This document shows positions 1-39,846 of a stretch of 64,000 nucleotides of DNA, piece after piece. Location of the stretch: the NCBI GenBank assembly GCA_054601695.1, contig BAAHQB010000085.1:124001-188000 (forward strand), given 5' to 3'. A program made the position numbers and the translations under genes. Source of the DNA: Amorphochlora amoebiformis (lineage: Eukaryota; Cercozoa; Chlorarachniophyceae). The notes under the pieces are model-generated. The model made no database searches. It saw only the letters and a list, made by a program, of their open reading frames with translations, and was not told the origin of the DNA. Within the stretch, counting starts at the first letter, position 1, and each line of letters begins with the position of its first letter.

Positions 1-140
1 AATCACCATGATAGCCAGAGTCGTAATTTTAAGGTCGGGGAAGGGTGAGAGAGATATTGGCTGTTTATATGCATACCATTCGATTATCGTGTTGGAGTCT
101 ACGGTCGCATCTCGCCTTGGCTACACCCACTAATAGACAC

Positions 141-187
<47 letters not shown>

Positions 188-193
188 GATACG

Positions 194-249
<56 letters not shown>

Positions 250-291
250 GTAAAAATATATATGAAATATTTTATTATATATATATATATA

Positions 292-335
<44 letters not shown>

Positions 336-353
336 ACTTACATCTTCGCATTT

Positions 354-419
<66 letters not shown>

Positions 420-422
420 GTA

Positions 423-476
<54 letters not shown>

Positions 477-477
477 T

Positions 478-550
<73 letters not shown>

Positions 551-556
551 CATCAG
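1..556 (+). other. Upstream edge of the DRG1 gene: mixed sequence then (TA)n
   Basis: Positions 1-140 are ordinary mixed sequence and 140-550 are (TA)n intron sequence. The first recognised DRG1 exon begins at 557 with the equivalent of about residue 8 of DRG1 proteins, so a start codon plus about 7 codons must lie here or before the window. One possible coding end is the AAG just before GTCGGG near 34-36, but no ATG in a convincing frame pairs with the phase-0 acceptor. I leave the first exon unassigned. Confidence 0.4.
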
Positions 557-14308
<13,752 letters not shown>

Positions 14309-14899
14309 CCTCGTCATTGAAGCTGTCAGGCTCATTCGTAGAATCTGGCCAAGATTCATCATGATTCCAGACAAATTGTTTTGGAAGATGCATGCGCATG
14401 TGCCGACAGCTACGACTAGAGTAGTACTAGTAGTAGAGCCTGTAGCTCTGATGGATTCGTTGTCTACACGTGTTTTATTTATCACGATTAAATCATTCAC
14501 AATCTAGACAATTCTACTACGGCTATAGACTGGTGTTGTCATAGTCTCGCTCGTGTCTAATTTCTAGAATTTGCACATGTAACATTGATTCTAGAGATTA
14601 GTAAACTAATGAGATCTAATTCTAGATTTTATCTCAGCAGTAGTAGTAGTACAGATCTTTTTAGATCTAGATAATATGATATACTAGTCTAATAGTGCTA
14701 ATGATCTGGTGATTATTCATTAGCTAGAAGTTAGAGACTACATTTTTTTCTAGTTTTTGTTTCTGAATAGAAGCTTTTGTTTTAGAGGCTAATTACATCC
14801 TCCCTCAGTTCCGCAGAAAAACCTCGTTTAAATACTAAGTTAGCTGCCGCGGGTATGGCCTAGATCTAATTCTAGTAGATGGCACTGATGCGCCTCCGG
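14309..14899. other. Convergent intergenic region, DRG1 and Canopy 3' ends
   Basis: This is 590 nt of mixed, TA-tract-free sequence between the DRG1 stop and the Canopy stop, so both 3' UTRs should lie here. It is rich in TCTAGA/CTAGAT-type motifs. No open frame here fits a gene. Confidence 0.6.
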
Positions 14900-15067
14900 T
14901 TATGATTTTTTTTTCCGGGCTTTGTTCTTTCTTTCGCTTTTTTTTTTGTTTTTTGACTTTTTTTTGTTTTTTGTCGTTTTGGTGTTTTGGTTCTTTTTGT
15001 TTTTGTTTCTTTTCTTCTTCCGACTGGACCTGCGCCTCTGTTTCCTCCGTTTTTCCTTCTATACACC

Positions 15068-15114
<47 letters not shown>

Positions 15115-15224
15115 ACATGTACTTATATATATATATATATATATATGTATATTTATATTTGTACGATATATCTGTGTGTATCAAGATATACATGTTTATA
15201 TATATAAGTACCTACTATATAGAA

Positions 15225-15280
<56 letters not shown>

Positions 15281-15383
15281 CATATATAAATGTATATGCA
15301 TATTGCATAATAAGATTACATATTTATGATATATACATATATATATATATACATACATACATATGTATATATGTATATATATG

Positions 15384-15414
<31 letters not shown>

Positions 15415-15504
15415 GGATACATAGACTTACTATATACATATATATATACTATATATATATACTATATATATATATATATATAGATATATTTATTTATATA
15501 TATG

Positions 15505-15537
<33 letters not shown>

Positions 15538-15611
15538 GTGTGTATATATGACAACCCTTCTGCGTGTTTCCTTTTCCTGCCTATCCAAATCTAAAAGACA
15601 CCTATATATAA

Positions 15612-15645
<34 letters not shown>

Positions 15646-16761
15646 GTATATATATACATACATATAAAAAAATATGTATCTATATATTCTCTTACGTATG
15701 CATATGTATGTATACACACATATATATACTATATATATATGTGTATATGTATATATATATATGATATATTACATCTACACATATATATTATATATAGATA
15801 TATATGTATATATATATTTACAAATATATAATATATGTATATATATATATATGTACATATCTATTCCATATCCACTCCCTGTCACATTCTAAGCCTAACC
15901 ATAATTCTCACCCTAACCCGAACCCTAATCCTAACCCTAACCCTAGCTCCTGACTATAACCCTAGCCCTAACCCTAACCCTAACCCTAACCCTAACCCAA
16001 ACCCTAACCCTAAGCAAAGCCTAACCCTAGCTGTCGTTCCAGCTCTTGTCATAATCTGATTCTAACTTCAACCCTAGCCCTAGCCCTAACCCTAACCCTG
16101 ACCCTAACCCTGACCCTAACCCTAACCCTAAGCTTATAGCCCCACCCTGTGGAGTCAATGGTCCTAGGACTAAGACATGCTGAATAATCTCATCCTAACC
16201 CTAAGCTAAGCCTAACCCTAACCCTAAGTGTAACTGTTGTCCCAGCTTTTTGTCGTAATCTGATCCTAACTTCAATCCTAGCCCCCTAACCCTGACCCTA
16301 ACTCTAACCCTAACCCTAACCCTAAGCTTATAGTCCCACCCTGTCTGGAGGGGTCAATGGTCCTAGGACTAAGACATGCTGAATAATCTGATCCTAACCC
16401 TAAGCTAAGCCTAACCCTAACCCTAAGTGTAACTGTTGTTCCAGCTTTTTGTCGTAATCTGATCCTAACTTCAATCCTAGCCCTAACCCTAACCCTAACC
16501 CTAACCCTAACCCTGACCCTGACCCTAACCCTAGCCCTAACCCTAACCCTAACAGCACTATAGCCCCACTCTGTGGAGGAGTCAATGGTCCTCGGACTAA
16601 GACATGCTGAATAACCTGATCCTAACCCTAACCCTAACCCTAACCCTAACCCTAACCCTAACCCTAACCCTAACCCTAACCCTAAGTGTAACTGTTGTTC
16701 ATGCTCTTTGTCGTAATCTTCGAAGGATTCGTAGCTCTCTTCAGGTGGCAGGTTGTATGGG

Positions 16762-16815
<54 letters not shown>

Positions 16816-17354
16816 ATAATGTATATATATATATGTATGTATGTATATTATATATATATAGATATATATATATATTTTACACACACAAATATATATATGT
16901 ATATATATTACGCACATATATATATGTGTATATATAATGTATACAATCTGCATAGTATCATGACTCGGTTGGTTTCTGTACAACTTCACCAGAAAAGCTC
17001 ACAAATATATATATATATATATTATATATATATATATATATTATATATGTATATTTATATATATATATATATTCTATATAAATATGTATGTATTAAAAAC
17101 AGATTCCTTTACTAATTAGATGAATAAACAATATATATATTATATATATAGATATATATGTATATATATATATTATATATATACATACATATATATATAT
17201 ATATATCAAAAATAATTTATATAGATGCATAAATACTTGTATTATTAACATCTAGAGTAAATATACATGTGTAAATATATAAAAATAATGTTTCATATAT
17301 ATATACATATGTATACATATATCTATATATCTATATACACATATATATTTATAT

Positions 17355-17394
<40 letters not shown>

Positions 17395-17502
17395 GCACGA
17401 ACAAATATATGTATTTTTACTCATATATACATATTTATATACACACACATATATATATACATATATAAATGTATATCTACATTATACATATATATACACA
17501 CG

Positions 17503-17556
<54 letters not shown>

Positions 17557-17878
17557 ACAGATAAGTGAGGTATCCGTGGTGTATTTCGCGGGAAATCAAC
17601 AAGTCCGTCGTTATATATATATATATATATACATGTATACATATATATACATATATATATTATATACATATATATATATATGCATAAATATATGTAATAT
17701 ATATATATATATGTATTTCTTTATACATACAATATATTATTTATATATACATTAATACATATATAAAAAAATATATATTATATATATAAATGTTGTATAT
17801 ACATATGTATAATCTATATATATATATATATATATGTATATACATGTATTCGTACATAGTATACATATGTATGTATGC

Positions 17879-17910
<32 letters not shown>

Positions 17911-18120
17911 GTGTGTATATATATGTATATGTAAGTGTATTTATAAAATGACCCATTTCTGGTGAGGATAACTGAAGAATGCCCTGATGGATCCTTGGAT
18001 GGTATTCCTCTAACACTTCTATATATATATATATCATATATATATATATATATATGTATATGTATATACTATATCCTATTATATTGCATCATATTATACT
18101 GCATTATATTATACTGTATC

Positions 18121-18163
<43 letters not shown>

Positions 18164-19208
18164 CTAACCCTAACCCTAACCCTAACCCTAACCCTAACCC
18201 TAACCCTGATGGATCCTTGGATGGTATTCCTCTAACACTTCTATATATATCTATATATATATATATCATATATAATATATATATATATATATAAATATAT
18301 GTATAAATATATATACGTACATGCTACATCATATTATATTACATCATATTGTACATATATATATATATATATATATATGTATAAATTTATATTTATATAC
18401 AAGATGAGAAATTCAATTTATGTTTTGGGATACATACATACATAAATATATACAATACTTTCAAACTGCCGATATTGCAACAGGTTGCAGAGTCCTTAGG
18501 GTTAGGGTTAGGGTTAGGGTTAGGGTTAGGAAAGGGTTAGGGTTAAGGTCAGTCTTAGGGCGTCGGGGCACGGTTTAAGTGGGAAATCGAGGGAATGAAT
18601 CTTTGGTTTGGGCTTAGGGTTGGGATTAGGGCTTAAAGTAGGGTTAGGGTTAGGGTTACAACTAGAATTACGCGGCTCTGCTAGGGTTAGGGTTGGAGTT
18701 AGGGTTTGGATAAAATTACCGTAGCATTAGATGCTAAATAGACTTTGTGATACGGTTAGGGTTAGGGTTAGGGTTAGGATCAGATTATTCAGCATGTCTT
18801 AGTCCGAGGACCATTGACTCCTCCACTGGGTGGGGCTTTAGTGCGGTTAGGGTTAGGGTTAGGGTTAGGATCAGATTATTCAGCATGTCTTAGTCCGAGG
18901 ACCATTGACTCCTCCAGAGAGTGGGGCTATAGAGCTGTTCGGGATGGTGTTAGGGTTAGGGTTTGCCCAGGGATTCGCGGCAGATTTTGTCGGCCCGTAG
19001 GGATGTGAGATCTGGGTTATGGAGGTATGTATATATATATATATATTTATATCTAGATGATATATATGCTTTTTATGATGTATATGTGTGTATGTATGCA
19101 GACTTGTGTAGATATTGTATGTATGGAATATAATATGTGACATATACATGTGGTGTATATACATATTTCTATATATATATATATATATACCCATACATAA
19201 TTTATCTA

Positions 19209-19243
<35 letters not shown>

Positions 19244-19319
19244 TATGAGCATGTTTTATATAATTGTTATATATATATATATATAGTGTATGCACATGTT
19301 TTATATAATTGTTTTATAG

Positions 19320-19350
<31 letters not shown>

Positions 19351-19418
19351 CCCTGAGGAATATCGATGGAAAACTTTCCGAGAAATAGATCTTCCAAACC
19401 ATCCCCGTATTCATCGCT

Positions 19419-19449
<31 letters not shown>

Positions 19450-19737
19450 GTATATATATAAGTTTTTACATGTATGCATACATATATACGTGTATATATA
19501 TATATATAAACATGTATAATATATAAAAAAGAAATAGATCTTCCAAACCATCCCCGTATTCATCGCTAATATATATATATATATATATTACATATATATA
19601 TATGTATAAATATATAAGTTTTTACATGTATACATACATATATACGTGTATATATATGTATATATATATATATATATATAAACATGTATAATAAATAAAA
19701 AAGAAATAGATCTTCCAAACCATCCCCGTATTCATCG

Positions 19738-19783
<46 letters not shown>

Positions 19784-19825
19784 CATGTATATACATGATT
19801 TACATATATACATACATATATACAT

Positions 19826-19858
<33 letters not shown>

Positions 19859-19985
19859 CATATGGAATATGCATGTACATGCATGTAAACGTAAACATAT
19901 ATATATATATATATATACATATATAAGCATGTATAATATATAAAAAAGAATTAGATCTTCCAAACCATCCCCGTATTCATCTCTG

Positions 19986-20018
<33 letters not shown>

Positions 20019-20214
20019 CATATATGAGTTTTTACATGCATACATGCATATATACGTATACATATATATTTATGTATGTATATGTATATATGTATATATG
20101 GGCGTGTATAATATATAAAAAAGAAATAGATCTTCCAAAACATATTCATCGCTAATATATATATATATATATGTATATATATATGTTTTTACATATATAC
20201 ATACATATATACAT

Positions 20215-20264
<50 letters not shown>

Positions 20265-20300
20265 GTGGAAATATACATGTACATGCATGTAAACATATAC

Positions 20301-20337
<37 letters not shown>

Positions 20338-20404
20338 TATACATGTATAATATATAAAAAAGAATTAGATCTTCCAAACCATCCCCGTATTCATCTCTGA
20401 TATG

Positions 20405-20441
<37 letters not shown>

Positions 20442-20487
20442 GGATGGAAATATACATGTGTATATATATATGCACATGTATGTAAAC

Positions 20488-20534
<47 letters not shown>

Positions 20535-21214
20535 GACATGTAGTATATATAAAAAAGAAATAGATCTTCCAAGACAACCTCGTATTCATCAATATATATA
20601 TAATAATATAAACATAGATTGTATATGTATATATATAATATATATATGTATGTGTGTATATGTTTACAAGGAAGTGTATATATAGTATATATATATATAT
20701 ATACATGTTTCTAAGTATATGTATACATATCCATGGATGCATATGTAACAAATTATACGTATATTTTTGAACATATAGTATATACCTATATGTATACATA
20801 GGTGTGTCTTATATTTGTGTCCTATATTATATATACATAAAAATATATATATATATATATATTTTTATATATATATAATATTTAAGCAAGGGTCAGCTAA
20901 AAAGATAAGAGAAAATTTGGAGAGAAATAGTACAATATCTCATGACACTGACGCTCATACATCCGGTCGAAACTTTCGTGATTTCGCCCAAAAACGGCCG
21001 AGAGATCGCTCCTAAGCCAGGATTAGGTTAGGGGGTTAGAGTTAGATTTAGGGTTACTTTGATTTCGCTTACAGGCTCAATTTAGGGATTTTGCTAGGGT
21101 TAAGGTCAGGGATAGGGTGAGGGTTAGGGTTGGGGTTAGGGTTAGGGTTAGGGTTAGGGTTAGCGTTACCCGTCTTTTTTTGCTCCACATACCCCCTACG
21201 TATGTGTATTATAC

Positions 21215-21261
<47 letters not shown>

Positions 21262-21304
21262 TATACACATATACATATACAGATATATGTGGACATATAT
21301 ATAA

Positions 21305-21340
<36 letters not shown>

Positions 21341-21869
21341 ATATATGTGTATGTATGTGTATGTGTATATATTTACATATGTATTATATATACATACATA
21401 TTATATATATATATATATATATATATTACATATATATATATATATATAAGCATATAAAACCTCTAAAACTCTCCAACAAAAAAAGACATAAACAATTCTT
21501 GAAAAAACCCTCTAATGTGTTAATATTGACCTCTAAGACTTCGTAGACATCTGACTCAGAGCGATGCGGGAACGATGATAGCTTCAGCTCAGCGCGTTCG
21601 ACTATTTCTGAGTCACGAGTGTTTTGTGTGTGTGGTGCTGGTTTCTGTGTGGGTGACTGTGTTTTCCGTGGATGGGTGTGTGTTTTCGAGTGTGTGTTTT
21701 GTGTGTGTGTGTGTGTGTTTTGTGTGTGTTTTGTGTGTGTATGGTTTGTCATAATTATATGGAAAATGAATATAAATATAAATATGTTCAGTGTATGTAA
21801 ATAAATATACACAAATTAATCCACATATATATCATACATACATGTATACATGCATATATGCATATACAT

Positions 21870-21922
<53 letters not shown>

Positions 21923-22102
21923 TTATATATGATATACACAATATTACACATGCAAAAAATATGGCCATTTACCATGACAAGTATCACAGCGCGTTCCAGC
22001 AGCATCCAAACGGTCTAAAACCAACTCTCGAACCCACCAGCTTTTCCCCCTTGCCCCATAAGCAACCACCCCCCACATCATCACTGTCACCTTCAGTGAC
22101 AT
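14900..22102 (-). CDS. Canopy/DUF3456 family ER protein, 11 exons
   Basis: Exons in transcription order: 22102-21973 (ATG at 22102), 21607-21531, 21195-21170, 21093-21073, 21011-20934, 19416-19349, 18018-17953, 16997-16965, 16762-16693, 15601-15556, 15058-14900 (stop TAA). All phases agree and give 257 residues, normal for CNPY3/4. The protein begins [19 protein letters not shown], a plausible signal peptide. Then follow [15 protein letters not shown] (the CxxC family start), [28 protein letters not shown] (the family's Cys plus acidic helix) and a C-terminal tail of about 55 residues rich in Lys and Arg. Family knowledge: saposin-like ER proteins that help fold or traffic client receptors. 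The tail resembles the basic tails of CNPY3/4. The exon at 21093-21073 is only 21 nt. The fifth exon could instead end at 20949, but the chosen end keeps the conserved Cys. Several introns contain exon echoes. Confidence 0.8.
15890..16690 (-). repeat. Telomere-type array with three exon echoes and 90-nt elements (Canopy intron)
   Basis: On the plus strand this is CCCTAA, so TTAGGG in the sense of the minus-strand Canopy gene. Near 16028-16062, 16226-16270 and 16425-16468 are copies of the end of the exon 16762-16693, with its GTTACACTTAGGG intron start (the oldest copy is degraded). They read DYDKKLEQQ against DYDKEHEQQ in the exon. Copies of the 90-nt element lie at 16135-16195, 16335-16395 and 16553-16622. 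Confidence 0.85.
17568..17612 (+). other. Unassigned exon-like island inside a Canopy intron
   Basis: A 45-nt island between TA tracts has a plus-strand ACAG in front and GTTATA behind, and is open as [14 protein letters not shown]. On the minus strand, where the surrounding gene lies, there is no AG in front of it and the Canopy exons splice in phase without it. It may be a degenerate exon fragment. I do not assign it. Confidence 0.3.
18165..18245 (-). repeat. Exon echo fused to a telomere-type array
   Basis: A run of CCCTAACCC (plus strand) is joined directly to CTGATGGATCCTTGGATGG and CTCTAACACTTCTATATA, the start of the Canopy exon 18018-17953 with its acceptor. In gene sense it lies upstream of the true exon. 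Confidence 0.85.
18495..19005 (+). repeat. TTAGGG array with two 90-nt elements in reverse orientation
   Basis: TTAGGG units alternate with mixed sequence. Two copies of the 90-nt element in TTAGGG orientation lie at about 18778-18850 and 18868-18938. The segment belongs to the Canopy intron between 19349 and 18018. No exon was found in it. Confidence 0.75.
19530..20592 (-). repeat. Six exon echoes upstream of the Canopy exon 19416-19349
   Basis: Near 19532, 19700, 19943, 20116, 20357 and 20557 the plus strand shows AGATCTTCCAAACCATCCCC followed by GTATTCATCGCTAATAT, with small variations. On the minus strand each is an acceptor followed by the first 35 nt or so of the exon ([11 protein letters not shown]), which then breaks off into a shared TTTTTTATATATTATACATG junction. 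The spacing is 160-240 nt, so the repeat unit includes TA tract. Confidence 0.92.
21015..21169 (-). repeat. Telomere-type array between Canopy exons 3 and 4
   Basis: TTAGGG on the plus strand, so CCCTAA in gene sense. It ends in CCCTAG, which is the acceptor of the 21-nt exon 21093-21073. A mixed stretch at 21015-21060 contains variant units. Confidence 0.75.
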
Positions 22103-22577
22103 GCCTGTATCACACAAGAAAGAATCCCGAGAGATGAGTAAAGAGGTCTCCCAAGCTACAACACACGTGCACGCTCTCGCGACCGGATACACCCGTGTAC
22201 GTATTCATATGCCTGAATATGTGTCATCTCATGGGTGAAGGCCTCGTGTACGGCTTGTACATGAGCTTTTGCAATAAGGATGTGGTACACAGCACATATG
22301 AACATGTTTACATCGAAGTGAACAGGCGCTCACGGCCCGTAAACAGGGATTCACACGCTCAGCATCGTCACCAAACAAGCTCTCGCGAAAAATTAAACCG
22401 CATCCCCCTCGATAAATTGAAAAAATAACAGGGCTGGGGGTGGAAGCTCGAGCGGCCAAGCTACCTGTTTCGGACAAGATCTGACACGTGTCCCGGGATT
22501 GGGGATTTCAATACCGGGTAGTAACTTCCTTTTTCCTATTATTATTATTTCTTCGGCTGTTGTGTCGCGGTGACCCT
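22103..22577. promoter_or_regulatory. Shared divergent 5' region of the Canopy and ATP pyrophosphatase genes
   Basis: This is 475 nt of TA-tract-free, comparatively GC-rich sequence between two divergent start codons (22102 minus, 22578 plus). It should hold both promoters and 5' UTRs. I see no recognisable TATA box or other defined element. Open frames here have no family resemblance. Confidence 0.5.
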
Positions 22578-35184
<12,607 letters not shown>

Positions 35185-35696
35185 TTATTTCATACTAGTG
35201 CTACGTATTGCGCATTGCAGGATTGAATGCATATTGCAAGCAATACCTAGAATACATAGATGGTCCCGAAAGCGAAACCCGGCAGTTCAGCGATGTTTGA
35301 AAAACTGGAAACCAGAGTTTGATTATATGCATCCGCTCAATCAATACTTAATTAAACTTTGAAGCTACTATATGTGTTTATTTACTAGATTTAAATTCCG
35401 TTGAGTAGTACGTATGGATCATCAAACGTTCATTGAATTCATCATGATTATTTAGTTCGAATTCTGCCAGGATCGATAGTACATTAGAATTACAACCTGA
35501 AGAGATTCACCAGATTCAGTGCGATAACCCTGTTAACAATTGAGCCGCCTAGAAGCCTTCACGGTTTGCTAGGCCGCATAAGTACACGTACCGCACCATT
35601 ATTGATAATGAACGCTCCTACAGTTTACTCGGGACAAGTGATTTAGTGGTTGTCTCACTGAGGGGGTTGAGTTTGGTTCAGCTGGAAAAGCCTGCC

Positions 35697-35743
<47 letters not shown>

Positions 35744-35811
35744 CTATGATATGTTATATTAATTATGTATACATTTTGTGCATATATACGTACATATATA
35801 TATATATATAA

Positions 35812-35856
<45 letters not shown>

Positions 35857-36202
35857 TATATATGTATATTATATGAATATAAAGACTTATATACATGTTT
35901 ATATATGTATATATATGTGCGTGTCAGCTAGATCAATGAGTGGATCGCTGTTTGAAAAACTGGAAACCAGAGTTTAAGATTTACGCATCTGCTTAATTGA
36001 AAAAAAATATATCTCTATATTAAACTTTGAAGCTACTATATGTGTTTATTTACTAGATTTAAATTCCGTTGAGTAGTACGTATGGATCATCAAACGTTTA
36101 TAAAAAAATATTTTTTTTAATTGTATGTAAACATATGTACATATACACATATACACACATATATATTATATGTATATACATTAATATGTTTATTATATAT
36201 AC

Positions 36203-36239
<37 letters not shown>

Positions 36240-37122
36240 ATATATTATATATATAATATATATATTTCTTTATATTTACATAATTTATATATACACATAG
36301 ATTTATATGTGCATGCATTTCTAGTATTTATATATAGTGCATGTATTTAATATATATATATATATATATATTTATAAACATTTCCACACATGAATACACA
36401 CACCCACACATATAATATATATATACACATATATATATATATAATCATAACAATCTAACAGGTTTGGAAAGTTTCAAGAGACCAAGCGCTGGGTATCCCA
36501 GCAGCAAATAATCTAAATGCTACCCCACAACTTCAAAACGACTCGCATTCTCACGTTCGCATCTAGTTATTTCATACTAGTGCCACGTATTGCGCATTGC
36601 AGGATTGAATGCATATTGCAAGCAATACCTAGAATACATAGATGGTCCCGAAAGCGAAACCCGGCAGTTCAGCGATGTTTGAAAAACTGGAAACCAGAGT
36701 TTGATTATATGCATCCGCTCAATCAATACTTAATTAAACTTTGAAGCTACTATGTGTTTATTTACTAGATTTAAATTCCGTTTAGTACGTATGACGGATC
36801 ATCAAACGTTCATTGAATTCATCATGATTACTTAGTTCGAATTCTGCCAGGATCGATAGTACATTAGAATTACAACCTGGAAATTGTACATTGTAATGGT
36901 CTGAGAAGAGATTCACCAGATTCAGGGCGAGAACCCTGTTAACAATTGAGCCGCCTAGAAGCCTTCACGGTTTGCTAGGCCACATAAGTACACGTACCGC
37001 ACCATTATTGATAATGAACGCTCCTACAGTTTACTCGGGACAAGTGATTTGGTGTGGTTGTCTCACTGAGGGGGTTGTCATGGGAGTTTGGTTCAGCTGG
37101 AAAAGCCTGCCGGAAGTTATAC

Positions 37123-37153
<31 letters not shown>

Positions 37154-37218
37154 ATGTATATATACTATGATATGCTATATTAATTATGTATACATTTTGT
37201 GCATATATACGTACATAT

Positions 37219-37269
<51 letters not shown>

Positions 37270-37272
37270 CAC

Positions 37273-37303
<31 letters not shown>

Positions 37304-37416
37304 GAATATAAAGACTTATATACATGTTTATATATATATATATATGAATATAAAGACATATATACATGTTTATATCATATATATATATATATATATATAA
37401 TATAATGTACATAAAC

Positions 37417-37491
<75 letters not shown>

Positions 37492-37515
37492 CATATAATA
37501 TATACATACATACAT

Positions 37516-37549
<34 letters not shown>

Positions 37550-37585
37550 TATATAGTATACATATTACTATATATGGACATGTAT

Positions 37586-37625
<40 letters not shown>

Positions 37626-37849
37626 GTGTGTGTATGCATATATGTTTATATACCTATGCATGTACATAAGTATACACACACATATAATATATATATATAT
37701 ATATTATATATATATATATATATTATATATATATATATATATATGCGCTATATGTTTACATATATATAAATATCTGTATTTATATGTTATATATTATATA
37801 AATACAATATATCTAAATGTATTATATATACGTATATATATATATATAC

Positions 37850-37893
<44 letters not shown>

Positions 37894-38005
37894 GCGTATG
37901 TACACGTATATGTATACACATACATACACACACATATATATATATACATATATGTATATATTTATATATATATATATAGTATATATTTTAGTATACCAAT
38001 AGTCA
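35185..38005. other. Convergent intergenic region between the ATP pyrophosphatase and lumazine synthase genes
   Basis: It holds the first gene's 3' UTR, the tandem duplicate described above, and (TA)n sequence from 37110 to 38000. No other exon could be supported. Confidence 0.6.
36462..36566 (+). pseudogene. Duplicate terminal exon of the ATP pyrophosphatase gene
   Basis: This copy of 35080-35184 has acceptor, reading frame (VWKVSRDQALGIPAA) and TAG stop intact, with one residue change (Asn for Asp after AAN). If the first terminal exon were skipped, this one would splice in phase and give almost the same protein. It has no gene of its own upstream. Confidence 0.85.
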
Positions 38006-38171
38006 TTATGCATACACATGTATTCTCATAGGATACCCCATCTTGACCGCCTCATCTGCGAAATACCAACCTCCCTCACTCGCCTTCGCGGAAGCTGCGG
38101 CCTTGGCGTCCGCAAGCGTGGTGTTGCCAAGAATTCCGGGTATAATCTGATGAATATATATGTATGTATGC

Positions 38172-38202
<31 letters not shown>

Positions 38203-38283
38203 TAATTTTATATATGTGTACGTAACTTTATGGGATCCACATATATATATATATATATATACATATTTAAGTATACATATATA

Positions 38284-38321
<38 letters not shown>

Positions 38322-38421
38322 TATGTATATATAATATGTATCCTCTAATAGATATAATATATACACACAAATGTCGTGCATGGCCTACATAGAAGAGGCT
38401 GCAACAATAAATATGTATACA

Positions 38422-38465
<44 letters not shown>

Positions 38466-38484
38466 TGTATCAACATGTACGTTT

Positions 38485-38524
<40 letters not shown>

Positions 38525-38546
38525 GTCTGTATCAACATGTACGTTT

Positions 38547-38608
<62 letters not shown>

Positions 38609-38645
38609 GTCTGTATCAACATGTACATGTATTATAATATATATG

Positions 38646-38676
<31 letters not shown>

Positions 38677-38791
38677 GTAAGTATGTATATATAAATGTAT
38701 ACATATAAATATGTGTATATATATGTATATATATATATGTATATATATATGTATATAGTATGTATGTATATATATAATATATATATATATA

Positions 38792-38844
<53 letters not shown>

Positions 38845-39846
38845 TATATAAGAAACCGGTGTTTTCTCCTTTTCTGCAACATCGTTAAGAGCCGTCACAA
38901 CGGAATAGTTTAACATGGTGTCATACGGGTTGATAATTTGCGAATCTAATTGTTAGGGGAGTTAAAAGTGGGCATGCTTCAGAAAGGGTAGGCCGGACGT
39001 TAGAGGGCGAAGGATGTAAGAAGGATACGGAGAAGGATATAGAGAAGGATAAGGAAGACCCTGACAAACCTCAGAAGGATACAAATAGGGAGACAAGGAG
39101 ATAGTGAGATGAAGGTCATCTTCGTGAAACGTGTTACCTTTGATCTCGCATCCAATACAAACGATGGCATGATATCTGTCTGAAAAGCGAGTCTGGATCA
39201 AACGCTGGAAGGAATGCATACAAACAAACAAACATTAAGAACAGGACGAGAATACCCTCAAGTTCAACCATGGTACATTACCTGTGCTGCTTCCGGGAGC
39301 TGATGACACTTGGTCAAAGTGGTACGACTTTACCTCCAGGACGTTGTAGTGAAATGCAAGCGGTACACGCAGGCGGTAAACAAATCGTTGGTCACCGCAG
39401 CGTGATCCTGAGACTGGATAACACCTGGAGTCACGACAGGCACATTTTTAGCGTTCTCCGTTCTTTTGTTGCGTTCAATCAACGGAGTCCAAGGTCCGGC
39501 TCCGCCGGGTGGTCGATACCGACCTATACGGAGACTTGTTTCAGGCATGGCGTGCTGAGTTAGTGAATAGTAGGGAGTCACCGTGACAGAAGCTAGAGAA
39601 GGGTGTAAGTGATGGACTCCAAGGCTGATCCAAGGCCGTAGACTCTCATCAACCAAAGCAACTTCAGTCACGCTCGGGGGTCACAAGAGTGACTGCATTG
39701 TCACTTGACACGTGTCCAGATCCGGCTCCAGCCTCTCGACTCACGCGCGCGGGTAAATGCACACCCGAGAGCGACTCAATTTTCAAGCGGCCGAATCGGA
39801 TGCTCTTGTTCCATTCATTGCACACGGCCGGGATTCGTGGGCTCGG
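38006..39846 (-). CDS. ribH: 6,7-dimethyl-8-ribityllumazine synthase (riboflavin biosynthesis), at least five exons
   Basis: Exons in transcription order: about 39846-39765, 39407-39334, 39204-39138, 38945-38857, 38146-38006 (stop TAA). Phases agree and give about 150 residues, the usual length. Recognisable parts: [13 protein letters not shown] (first strand with the WN motif), [14 protein letters not shown] (where the family has VPGAFELP.. then the next helix), [15 protein letters not shown] (family: YDAVICLGCVIKGET), then [20 protein letters not shown] (family: PVIFGVLT..T..QA..R) and DEAVKMG. The usual GxxxH after the IKG position is altered here (KDSQ), so an active-site His is not obvious. 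Family knowledge: condenses ribitylaminouracil with dihydroxybutanone phosphate. The three C-terminal exons are firm. The two N-terminal exons are less certain and the initiating exon was not found. Confidence 0.75.

Noticed and set aside
22229-22477. Minus-strand Cys/Ser-rich frame of 82 codons
   Set aside because: Lies in the divergent promoter region, with no family likeness and no splice context.
38374-38403. Minus-strand 30-nt exon after TTGTTGCAG
   Set aside because: The good acceptor is tempting, but the exons 38945-38857 and 38146-38006 join in phase without it and match lumazine synthase.
39330-39671. Minus-strand frame with [15 protein letters not shown] as lumazine synthase N-terminus
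   Set aside because: Its frame does not join the phase-0 exon at 39204. The overlapping frame ending HYNVLE at 39334 does, and continues the family pattern.
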